Below are positions 25,232 through 32,909 of a stretch of DNA of 41,867 bases, in pieces. The notes beneath the pieces are model-generated. The model had not been told where the DNA came from, did no database searches, and saw only the letters and a program-made list of their open reading frames with translations. The stretch is from contig BQMY01000105.1 in the NCBI GenBank assembly GCA_022181065.1, forward strand, positions 1 through 41,867. Reading direction: 5' to 3'. The stretch comes from Melioribacteraceae bacterium (GTDB lineage: Bacteria > Bacteroidota > Ignavibacteria > Ignavibacteriales > Melioribacteraceae). The position numbers and the translations under genes were made by a program. Numbering within the stretch: position 1 is the first letter of the stretch; every line of letters begins with the position of its first letter.

Positions 25232-26065
25232 TTACTGTAGCTTAACTCTTACCGCAAGATTTAATGATTCTCTTCCCGGCATGAGTTCAAACATATTGGG
25301 TAGTGAATCATCCGACAAATAATGATCGTAAAGAAAGTATGAGATGATTGTGCCAACAGCCGCGCCTGTGAGTACATCACTGAGATAATGTTTTTTATCT
25401 TTTATTCTGCTGTAACCAACGTAAGATGCCCATCCGAAGCAGGCGGCAAAACTGGCTGACTGAAAGAGCGTTCGTAAATCAGAATTATGAGCGGTTACAC
25501 TCCACTTCTCAAAAAAATCACGTGATGTGAGGAAAAAATAGGTCATCGCCGAAAATGTAGTAGCTGTATGACCGCTAAAAAAGCTGCGGTTATTTGAACC
25601 GTCAGGGCGTTCCCGTTTCACAAGGTTTTTTACCCATTCAGTGAGTGTATATGTATAAACAAGTGATTTTCTAAAGAGGAAGACACGTTTGAAAGATTTA
25701 TCAGAGATTGAATTTTTATCTATTAAACCGGAGATGTAAGTACCTGCCAGTCCGCCATAAAAAAGAATGTCGGGAATCATATCCTTATTCATGCTGCCTA
25801 TACTGAAATTACCACTAATTCCATAACTATTGGAAAAATCACGTTCAAATGTGGCGGGGTTGAGATTGATTTTATCGCCGATGTTGGAGGGATTAATTTG
25901 ACTGCGGTAAATAAATGCCAATCCAACAGGTATATCATACCATTCGGAAACTTCTGTCAATCCTTCATACAATTTTATGTTGGTTGACTGAAAAGCACCA
26001 TACCGTTCATAATTCTGAGCACATACAATACCCGTAAAGAACAACATCACAATGACAAATTTCAC
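25232..26065 (-). CDS. PAP2-type acid phosphatase
   Basis: A 277-residue exported or membrane-associated phosphatase with a signal peptide (about 1-16). The three PAP2 motifs are present: KNLVKRERP (KX6RP), SFFSGHTA, and SRIKDKKHYLSD (SRX5HX3D). In the second motif phenylalanine replaces the usual proline before SGH. The nucleophile and acid-base histidines are both kept, so activity is expected. Such enzymes remove phosphate from lipid phosphates, undecaprenyl pyrophosphate or soluble phosphoesters. It is the last gene of a leftward operon, 15 bp after the CotH-type kinase gene and behind a porin gene, which suggests a role in handling phosphorylated compounds at the envelope. The exact substrate is unknown. 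Confidence 0.9.
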   Translation of the reverse strand: MKFVIVMLFFTGIVCAQNYERYGAFQSTNIKLYEGLTEVSEWYDIPVGLAFIYRSQINPSNIGDKINLNPATFERDFSNSYGISGNFSIGSMNKDMIPDILFYGGLAGTYISGLIDKNSISDKSFKRVFLFRKSLVYTYTLTEWVKNLVKRERPDGSNNRSFFSGHTATTFSAMTYFFLTSRDFFEKWSVTAHNSDLRTLFQSASFAACFGWASYVGYSRIKDKKHYLSDVLTGAAVGTIISYFLYDHYLSDDSLPNMFELMPGRESLNLAVRVKLQ

Positions 26066-26080
26066 ATAAACACCGGTTTG

Positions 26081-27196
26081 TTAAAAACTATTCAACTCTG
26101 CTTTAATTTCATTATACCTGTTGGTAATGAAATTTTTAAGCTGACTCATCTCATTATCGAAAATATATCTTCCTTCTTTACCAAGATACGGATCAAGCTT
26201 GTAAGCGTCTTTGATCTGCGTCGCATAGTTATCAATTATCGGGAAAAGGAAGTTTTCGTTAAAATAAAGATTGGCAATCTGATTTACAAGAGATTTATAT
26301 ATGACCCTGTACTCCTTGTACTTAAACAAGGTTCGGATGATTTCGTTATCACCAAAAGCTCCAACATTTGCATCAAGACTGAAACATTTATCAAAATCCC
26401 ACGGAATTACTTCGAAGGGGGCATCATAATTTGATTTTAACAGGAGAAAATTGTTTGTAAACGCGTCATAATTATTCAGCAGTGAAGTGAGCGCGTGATA
26501 TTTGAGATAGTTTTCAACATCAAGATGATTTTTTAGTATGGCGAGTTTTGTTGAGTCGGAATAAGCCTCATCCAAAGCATGAAATAGCTGATAAAGTGAG
26601 GAGTAATTGTCATCTTTGGGTATCTCCTTGTCAATTACATATTCTGGAATAAATCCCCCGGCGAGTGAAAACTTTGTATCAAAACTCAATTTATAGAGTT
26701 CGCTATACTTGTGACCGCGTTTATCGAAAAAAGCGGAATCTATCCGTTCAATCATCGGATATAATCCCTCATCGTGATCATTTATTCTAATAAATACTGA
26801 ACGGGCAGAATGTGTTTTCAAACCAACTGCCTCATACAATTTTATCGCGAGGAGTGTATTCATTCCTGTGCGGTCATATACCTGCGAACTGAGGTTAAAT
26901 GTTTTTAGTCCGTCAATCGCTCCATGTTGTAAAGAAACTTTAAAACCCCATCTCGGGTGATACTTCGATCCTGAGCCGGCAGAACGGAGCGTTGCGGTGT
27001 ACACATAATCTTCGAAGTGAACTTCAACCGGTATTTCGGTATTGAGTATTTTATTGGCGCGCAATTTTGAAAGAGATTCCGGTTCAGCGTAAATATTCAT
27101 TACAGGTACACCGGTGAGGTTTTCAGATGGTGAAACAATCACATCCTTGTTGCACGAAACCAAAAAAAGGAGCAATATTGCCAAAAGATATTTCAT
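26081..27196 (-). CDS. CotH-kinase-family lipoprotein
   Basis: A 371-residue lipoprotein: the signal ends LLLFLVSC, so C15 is the predicted acylation site. The CotH kinase domain fills the rest, with RWGFKVSL (about residues 83-90), GLYPMIERIDSAFFDKRG, NNYDAFTNNFLLLKS, and the acidic PWDFDKCFS, corresponding to the metal-binding aspartate. Spore-coat CotH is an atypical protein kinase, and other members are predicted secreted kinases. Its start overlaps the porin stop in TAATG, so the two are translationally coupled. Combining a surface kinase-like protein, a porin and a phosphatase in one operon suggests phosphate chemistry at the outer membrane, which is an inference. Confidence 0.85.
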   Translation of the reverse strand: MKYLLAILLLFLVSCNKDVIVSPSENLTGVPVMNIYAEPESLSKLRANKILNTEIPVEVHFEDYVYTATLRSAGSGSKYHPRWGFKVSLQHGAIDGLKTFNLSSQVYDRTGMNTLLAIKLYEAVGLKTHSARSVFIRINDHDEGLYPMIERIDSAFFDKRGHKYSELYKLSFDTKFSLAGGFIPEYVIDKEIPKDDNYSSLYQLFHALDEAYSDSTKLAILKNHLDVENYLKYHALTSLLNNYDAFTNNFLLLKSNYDAPFEVIPWDFDKCFSLDANVGAFGDNEIIRTLFKYKEYRVIYKSLVNQIANLYFNENFLFPIIDNYATQIKDAYKLDPYLGKEGRYIFDNEMSQLKNFITNRYNEIKAELNSF

Positions 27197-28191
27197 TAAA
27201 ATATCACCTGAAATTCTAGCACCACACGTGATTCTTTTGTGGAGTAATTTTCATCAAACTCGGTTTTGGTAAATCTCATATCCGCGTTGAGTCGTATTCT
27301 TATCTCTTTGTCGATATAAAAATTGCTACCTAACACACCCTGAATAATATGTCTGTCGGAAATATCAGATTCAGGCACAAAATATCCGGCAATAAATACA
27401 GGTTCAATATCTTCGAGGAAAGATCCATCTATCACGAATTTGCGAGCGAGCATAGTTTTAACTCCGACAGCGAAGACAGTATTTTCCTTCCCTGCGAGCT
27501 CCCTGATTCGTCCCTCAACGGGATCCTGCGCATAGACCGCTTCAATGTTAGCATCAAACTTTTTGGTTCTGTAGGCAATATCAGCCGCGAACCCCGAAAC
27601 CTTAACAGGAACATCCCCGCCGATAGCCTGATACATATAGTTTCCACTAACAGCAAGATCATCATTGAAATGATAAGATACTCTGCCCGTTACCGCGCTT
27701 CCGGATGAATTGTCTTTTGATAATGAAAGGAACCAGGAATATGGAAACTCAGACTTATCATCATCATATTCATAATATGCCATAATCGCTACGGAGCGGG
27801 AACCATAACCAAGTTGGGATATCCTCTCCTGAACGATACTTCTGTCAATAGTCCACAACTTTTCCCGATTCATCATATATTCATAACCAAACGGACGTTT
27901 TATATGTCCGATCTTTATATTATACCACGAATCAGATTCATACTTCGCGGAGAATTCGCGCAATTCAACAGATTTATCGATGTTATTTCCCCTGAAATCG
28001 AGTTGGGCTTCAAATCCTTTCTTGAGATTAAATTCCGCCTGAAGTTTTCCTTCGTAATAAGTTTCCTGATTGGGGTTATTCAGACGATTACGGTCAAAAA
28101 ATCGGAATCCCGTAGCGCCATATCCCGAAAACTCGATATTTTGAGCAAACGATATGGCTGATATCAGCAACAAAAGTAAAATCTTCTTCAA
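27196..28191 (-). CDS. Porin O/P-like outer-membrane protein
   Basis: A 331-residue outer-membrane beta-barrel with signal peptide (about 1-16, ending ISFAQ) and a C-terminal phenylalanine. The segment KIGHIKRPFGYEYMMNREKL, followed by WTIDRSIVQERISQLGYGSRSVAI, matches the characteristic region of the OprO/OprP (phosphate-selective porin) family; the length is slightly short. Members of this family in Bacteroidota are not always phosphate-specific. It is the first gene of the porin, CotH, PAP2 operon, overlapping the next gene by one base. It is transcribed away from the TetR regulator at 28482, with a repeat element between them. Confidence 0.8.
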   Translation of the reverse strand: MKKILLLLLISAISFAQNIEFSGYGATGFRFFDRNRLNNPNQETYYEGKLQAEFNLKKGFEAQLDFRGNNIDKSVELREFSAKYESDSWYNIKIGHIKRPFGYEYMMNREKLWTIDRSIVQERISQLGYGSRSVAIMAYYEYDDDKSEFPYSWFLSLSKDNSSGSAVTGRVSYHFNDDLAVSGNYMYQAIGGDVPVKVSGFAADIAYRTKKFDANIEAVYAQDPVEGRIRELAGKENTVFAVGVKTMLARKFVIDGSFLEDIEPVFIAGYFVPESDISDRHIIQGVLGSNFYIDKEIRIRLNADMRFTKTEFDENYSTKESRVVLEFQVIF

Positions 28192-28356
28192 TTACACCTC
28201 AAGCATTATATAAGGAGCTAATATATTAAATTATGACCAATATTTACAGGTACAAGGAGATCAACCATATACAATATTTGCAAATAATTTATTATAATTT
28301 ATACTTGAAGAATCCCCGGTTGGTGGTGTAGTGATAAAAGTATCTCGTAACTTATT

Positions 28357-28396
28357 GTCATGCCCTTCGCCTCGGCGAATAGATCGGGCATCCGGT
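28357..28396 (+). repeat. Palindromic repeat, nested GCCC/TTCGCC stem type
   Basis: Flanks GTCAT and ATCCGGT enclose GCCC/GGGC and a nested TTCGCC/GGCGAA hairpin. The same element, with a decayed inner stem, lies at 19087-19124. It is placed in the divergent gap between the porin operon and the TetR gene. Confidence 0.75.
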
Positions 28397-28472
28397 TTTT
28401 TATAAATTGAATTGGTTAAAATCTAATAATTAATATAAAAATGTTGATTTTTGGCTGAATTATTAATTTAGT

Positions 28473-28477
28473 GGAGG
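28473..28477 (+). promoter_or_regulatory. Ribosome binding site that selects a TTG start
   Basis: A GGAGG sequence ends 4 bp before the TTG at 28482. No in-frame ATG or GTG lies nearby at a suitable distance, so the TetR gene should start with TTG. Confidence 0.75.
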
Positions 28478-28481
28478 CTAC

Positions 28482-29114
28482 TTGCCATACAGGCAGACCG
28501 AGCACTCACGCAAAAAGCGTGAAGAAAGAAAACGAAGTATTATTGAAAGCGCGCGTGAACTTTTTTCTTCTACCGGTTATGAAACTGCAACCGTCAAGGA
28601 TATTGTTGATGGCGCGGGTACATCTATTGGTAATTTTTATTTTTATTTTCAGACCAAGGAAGAATTGCTCCTCGCGGTCGCGAAAAATATAAATGATTTT
28701 GTTTTCGATGAAATTGATACTCTCGCCAAACCGGAATACTCATCGGAACTTAATTCCGCGATATATATTTACGTCTTTACAAAACACTGGTATGACAACC
28801 TCGAAATCGCGCGAGTGCTGATCCAGGGAAAGATTGAGGTGGATACCCGCAACCGTCTCTTATACATGCACAAGGAGAAACTGGCTGAACTGACAAATTC
28901 CGGGGAGAAAGTAGCCGATAAATTCCCGCTTGAAATTATTATTTCGGCGTGGCAGAGCATCTGGCTCGGTGTATTGGAATTGAAACTCCACGATACCGAA
29001 AATAACTCCAACGATTACTGGGCATTTATAGTGATCGACCTCTCCCTTTCCGCAGCAGGACTAAGTAAAGAAGAGATAGCGGAAACAAAGGAAAAGATGT
29101 TAGAGCTGATTTAA
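28482..29114 (+). CDS. TetR/AcrR-family transcriptional regulator
   Basis: A 210-residue DNA-binding regulator. The N-terminal helix-turn-helix domain (about residues 9-60) shows SIIESARELFSSTGYETATV, KDIVDGAGTSIGNFYFYFQTKEELL, in the standard TetR arrangement. The C-terminal ligand-binding half is helical and not assignable to a particular inducer. The start is a TTG with a strong GGAGG. It is a single gene, divergent from the porin, CotH, PAP2 operon with a 290-bp gap. TetR proteins often control a divergent neighbour, so that operon is a reasonable but unproven target. I saw no obvious palindromic operator apart from the repeat element at 28357-28396. Downstream lies about 1 kb of repeats without genes. 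Confidence 0.9.
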   Translation: MPYRQTEHSRKKREERKRSIIESARELFSSTGYETATVKDIVDGAGTSIGNFYFYFQTKEELLLAVAKNINDFVFDEIDTLAKPEYSSELNSAIYIYVFTKHWYDNLEIARVLIQGKIEVDTRNRLLYMHKEKLAELTNSGEKVADKFPLEIIISAWQSIWLGVLELKLHDTENNSNDYWAFIVIDLSLSAAGLSKEEIAETKEKMLELI

Positions 29115-29187
29115 CACCGTAAATATTTTTTATTGTTGATGAACTGTCTGCCTCCCGACTCTATCGGAAGTATGACAGAAATAGGCT

Positions 29188-29677
29188 GTCATTCCTGCGC
29201 AGGCAGGAAGCCAGAGATATCGTATTGTCGTGATATCGTAATAATAATCCACCCCCACGCTAGTCGATAGTCATATGTCAGAAGTCTGTAGTTAAAAACG
29301 AAAAAACAAAAACTGTATGCCCAATCAATTCACCCTGGCGAAGAGCATGATAAACAAGGTTCCTGAGCCTGTCGCCTGTCAAAAGATTAAAAACTGGATA
29401 CCCGCGTTCGCGAGTATGACAATACGGCATTAGTTTGTCATTTCCGGCTTGACCGGAAATCTATTCCCCAAAAACAAGGCGCCCTTGTCGGGGCATGATA
29501 AACAAGGTTCCTGAGCCTGTCACCTGTCAAAAGATTAAAAACTGGATACCCGCGTTCGCGAGTATGACAATACGGCATTAGTTTGTCATTTCCGGCTTGA
29601 CCGGAAATCTGTTCCCCAAAAACAAGGCGCCCTCCGAATGTGGCGGATTCAAGGTTGTGACAATTAAAACTTAATAC
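29188..29677. repeat. 490-bp compound repeat, copy 1
   Basis: The leading part (29188-29344) contains a TTCCTGC/GCAGGAA hairpin with GTCAT flank. Two tandem 148-bp units follow, from 29345 and from 29493. Each 148-bp unit holds the CGCG-type palindrome (GGATACCCGCGTTCGCGAGT) and the ATTTCCGG hairpin. The whole 490-bp unit is repeated almost unchanged from 29678. No coding frame was recognised. Confidence 0.85.
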
Positions 29678-30130
29678 GTCATTCCTGCGTAGGAAGGAAT
29701 CCAGAGATATCGTATTGTCGTGATACCGTAATCATAAGCCACCCCCACGCTAGTCGATAGTCATATGTCAGAAGTCTGTAGTCAAAAACGAAAAAACAAA
29801 AACTGTATGCCCAATCAATTCACCCTGGCGAAGAGCATGATAAACAAGGTTCTTGAGCCTGTCGCCTGTCAAAAGATTAAAAACTGGATACCCGCGTTCG
29901 CGAGTATGACAATACGGCATTAGTTTGTCATTTCCGGCTTGACCGGAAATCTATTCCCCAAAAACGAGGCACCCTTGTCTGGGCATGATAAACAAGGTTC
30001 CTGAGCCTGTTGCCTGTCAAAAGATTAAAAACTGGATACCCGCGTTCGCGAGTATGACAATACGGCATTAGTTTGTCATTTCCGGCTTGACCGGAAATCT
30101 ATTCCCCAAAAACGAGATGCCCTTGTCGGG
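29678..30130. repeat. 490-bp compound repeat, copy 2
   Basis: Starts exactly 490 bp after copy 1 and again contains two 148-bp units (from 29835 and 29983). It differs from copy 1 by scattered single-base changes and ends with GGGCATGATAAAAG close to the radA stop codon at 30146. Copy 1 has about 50 extra bases after its second unit that are replaced here by that short end. Confidence 0.85.
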
Positions 30131-30145
30131 GCATGATAAAAGTTT

Positions 30146-31495
30146 TCACCTCAGCAGTAAATCAGCTATTTCCTTGAGTGATTTTACAGGGTAGCAATAC
30201 TCGGTGAGGTTTTTATCAATTACGGAAAGATTTGAGAATGGTACGTACAAGTTGGTGTAGCCGAGCTTAACCGCTTCGGATATTCTCTTATTTATGTTGG
30301 CAACGCCGCGTATTTCTCCACCAAGTCCGACTTCACCGAGTATTACAGGTTTATTTTTTGGGGTTATTTCCTTCATGTTAGAGGCGATCGCCATACAAAC
30401 CGCAAGGTCAATTGCTGTTTCTTCAATTCTGATACCCCCCGTTATGTTAAGGAAGACATTAAACGCGGAAAGTTTCAGTTTATATCGTCTTTCCAGAACA
30501 GCGAGAAGTATTGATAACCTTTTATAATCAAATCCGGTGGCAACCCTTTGCGGATTTCCATATTGCGCGGGTGTTACAAGTGCCTGTACCTCTATCAGAA
30601 TTGCTCTGCTCCCTTCAAGCGTAGAAGTAATGACAGAACCGGATGCTTCAGCGGGACCGTTGGAGAGAAATATTTCACTCGGGTTTTTAACTTCCTTCAA
30701 TCCTGCTTCGAGCATTTCAAAAATGCCAATTTCATTTGTGCTGCCGAAGCGGTTTTTCAACGAACGCAGGATACGATAACTGCTGTTTTTATCTCCTTCG
30801 AACTGAAGCACGGTATCAACGGTGTGTTCCAGAATCTTGGGTCCGGCAATGCTCCCTTCTTTTGTTATATGTCCCACCAGCACAACAGGTACACCCGTTT
30901 TTTTAGCGATATTCTGCAATTGATACGCGCTTTCACGTATTTGAGTTATCGAACCGGGAGTGTTGTCATAATCGGGATGGAACATAGTTTGAATTGAGTC
31001 AATTACCACAAGATTATAATCTGATTTTTCAATCAGCTCACTTACGGCTACTACATTTGTTTCAGGAAGCAATTCTATAGTTGGTTTGTTGATATCAAGT
31101 CGGGAAGCGCGGAGTTTTATCTGCTGTAAAGATTCCTCGCCCGATACATACAATATACGGCAATTCAGTTCACCCGCTGTTTGTAATACCAGTGTTGATT
31201 TACCTATCCCGGGATCACCACCAAGCAAAGTAACCGAACCGGGTACAAATCCCCCTCCGAGCACGCGATCGAACTCTGAGATTCCGGTAATGAGTCGTTC
31301 ATCCTTTTCGCTGTAAGTAATTTCCGATATTTTAACAGGTTTAAGTGAGGTTGTAGTTTTTGAAGTTTTCGGATTTTTGTGTACAGTCTCCTCGGTGAAG
31401 CTGTTCCATTCGCCGCATTCAGGGCATTTACCCATCCATTTGAGCGATTCATAACCGCAAACCGAGCAGATATGTACTTTTTTTTCCTTTGCCAT
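30146..31495 (-). CDS. radA: DNA repair protein RadA/Sms
   Basis: A 449-residue cytosolic protein that acts as an ATP-driven branch-migration helicase in recombination. The N-terminal zinc finger has C10, C13, C24 and C27 (CSVCGYESLKWMGKCPECGEW pattern). The RecA-like ATPase has Walker A GGDPGIGKST (residues 92-101) and the RadA-specific KNRFG motif near residue 247. The C-terminal Lon-like domain includes GLGGEIRGV. The length is typical. Its ATG overlaps the stop of the Mla-type ATPase gene in TGATG, indicating translational coupling. Downstream are repeats rather than a clear terminator. Confidence 0.96.
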   Translation of the reverse strand: MAKEKKVHICSVCGYESLKWMGKCPECGEWNSFTEETVHKNPKTSKTTTSLKPVKISEITYSEKDERLITGISEFDRVLGGGFVPGSVTLLGGDPGIGKSTLVLQTAGELNCRILYVSGEESLQQIKLRASRLDINKPTIELLPETNVVAVSELIEKSDYNLVVIDSIQTMFHPDYDNTPGSITQIRESAYQLQNIAKKTGVPVVLVGHITKEGSIAGPKILEHTVDTVLQFEGDKNSSYRILRSLKNRFGSTNEIGIFEMLEAGLKEVKNPSEIFLSNGPAEASGSVITSTLEGSRAILIEVQALVTPAQYGNPQRVATGFDYKRLSILLAVLERRYKLKLSAFNVFLNITGGIRIEETAIDLAVCMAIASNMKEITPKNKPVILGEVGLGGEIRGVANINKRISEAVKLGYTNLYVPFSNLSVIDKNLTEYCYPVKSLKEIADLLLR

Positions 31496-32226
31496 CAGAA
31501 GCCGGTTCTGCTCAGAAAGTTTTTGATAATTTCATCATCGGAATTTTTTAATTCTTCCGGTGTTCCATGGAAATAGATTTTGCCCTTGTAAACCATCGCC
31601 ACCCTGTCGGCAATTCTTTTTACGCTGAACATGTCGTGAGTAATTACGATAGAAGTAACACTCAGTTTTTCGTTCAATTCTTTTATCAGATCATCAATAG
31701 AATCAGACATCACAGGGTCAAGCCCTGTTGTAGGTTCATCATATAGCAGATATTCAGGATTGGTTACGAGAGCACGAGCGAGTCCAACACGCTTGCGCAT
31801 ACCCCCCGAAAGTTCGGAAGGTTTCAGCTTTTCAATTCCGGGCAAACCAACGAGCTCAAGTTTCTCTGACACAAGGTCTTTTATTTTATCTACAGAAAAC
31901 CCGAAATCGTTCTCTACAACCGGGAGTTCAACATTTTCCTCAACGGTGAGTGAATCAAATAGCGCGGCTCCCTGGAAGAGGTACCCGAATTTTCGGCGAA
32001 CTTCATATAATTCTTTTGGCTTCAGCTCGGAAATTATTTTTCCATTTACCTTTACTGTACCTTCATCAGGCTCCAACAGTCCTACAATATGTTTCAGCAA
32101 AACCGATTTACCGCTGCCGCTGCCTCCAATTATGGCAAGAGCTTCGCCATTATGGATATCGAGGTTTACTCCGGTGAGTACATCTTTATTTTCAAACTTT
32201 TTGTGCAGGTTTGTAATTTCAATCAT
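31495..32226 (-). CDS. MlaF-like ABC transporter ATP-binding protein
   Basis: A 243-residue ATPase. It has Walker A GGSGSGKS, the Q-loop region FGYLFQGAALFDSLTVEENV, signature LSGGMRKRVGLARAL, and Walker B LLYDEPTTGLDP with the H-loop THD. The LFQGAALFDSLTV and SGGMRKRV forms are typical of the MlaF/Ttg2A group, which powers phospholipid transport between the membranes. I place the start at the ATG at 32226; the frame is open to a TTG at 32253 inside the preceding gene. It overlaps that gene by 8 bp and radA by 1 bp. Unusually, no MlaE permease or MCE-domain MlaD gene is adjacent, so its membrane partners must be elsewhere. Confidence 0.88.
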   Translation of the reverse strand: MIEITNLHKKFENKDVLTGVNLDIHNGEALAIIGGSGSGKSVLLKHIVGLLEPDEGTVKVNGKIISELKPKELYEVRRKFGYLFQGAALFDSLTVEENVELPVVENDFGFSVDKIKDLVSEKLELVGLPGIEKLKPSELSGGMRKRVGLARALVTNPEYLLYDEPTTGLDPVMSDSIDDLIKELNEKLSVTSIVITHDMFSVKRIADRVAMVYKGKIYFHGTPEELKNSDDEIIKNFLSRTGF

Positions 32227-32686
32227 TTTCGACCGTTGATTTCTTAAATCCAAACTTACGCAAGTTTTTATTATTTATCAGCGAAATTTCAGCAACTAAC
32301 GAATCGCTTCTGACAAATGTATATCGGATTTGCTGAGGGTAATCATGCTCGCTATTAACGAAAAGCGCGGTGGTATCGTTTGCTTCAGTGAGTTCAAATA
32401 GTGCGGGATATTTATTCTGTGAGGGATGTGCCATATAATACCATGTGTTGCGAGTTTTGAAGAGTGTTAATAACTCGGCATCAAGATGACTGCTTTCCGG
32501 ACGCGTTGTTGTCAACGCAAAACCTTCATAAAAATTGTCGCCGGTTTTTCCCCATGTTTCAACTGTTCCACCTTCACCTTTTTGTAATACCCATTGATTT
32601 TCAAGTTTTTGTAAAAACTTTACAGGAATATCTGTTTGGGCACAGGTAACTGAAACCACAATGGTCAATATCACAAGATACTTCAT
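32219..32686 (-). CDS. DUF6265-like exported protein
   Basis: A 155-residue protein with a short signal peptide (about 1-16, ending VTCAQ). It has the pattern of the DUF6265 family: an opening KLENQWVLQKGEGGTVETWG, a middle containing LFELTEANDTTALFVN, and the conserved SEHDYPQQIRYTFV. These are small beta-rich exported proteins of unknown function. It is the first gene of a leftward set with the Mla-type ATPase and radA, overlapping the former by 8 bp. The coupling may be positional only. Confidence 0.75.
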   Translation of the reverse strand: MKYLVILTIVVSVTCAQTDIPVKFLQKLENQWVLQKGEGGTVETWGKTGDNFYEGFALTTTRPESSHLDAELLTLFKTRNTWYYMAHPSQNKYPALFELTEANDTTALFVNSEHDYPQQIRYTFVRSDSLVAEISLINNKNLRKFGFKKSTVEND

Positions 32687-32909
32687 CTGCTTCTCATAAG
32701 AAATTATGCAAAAATGTGATTTAAACTAAAATATGTAATTCCATAATAAAAAAGTCATTAATTAGTTATTGCTATTTAGATATTATATCCTAATATTAAA
32801 ATTTAAGACTCATCATATTTTTAATCAGGAATTGAAAGTGTCACCACACCGAAAATTTGAGCATTTCAACAAATTAAAATTAACCAATCTATTAACAAAC
32901 GGGTAAATT

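Noticed and set aside
26078-26434. Open frame of 118 codons opposite the CotH gene
   Set aside because: Antisense to conserved CotH sequence, without a ribosome site or recognisable domain.
29188-30130. CRISPR array
   Set aside because: The repeats are 148 and 490 bp long, contain hairpins of several types, and have no unique spacers of constant length. No cas gene is near.
31760-32239. Open frame of 159 codons opposite the Mla-type ATPase
   Set aside because: Mirror frame of a well-supported ABC ATPase, with a very serine-rich sequence and no known motif.
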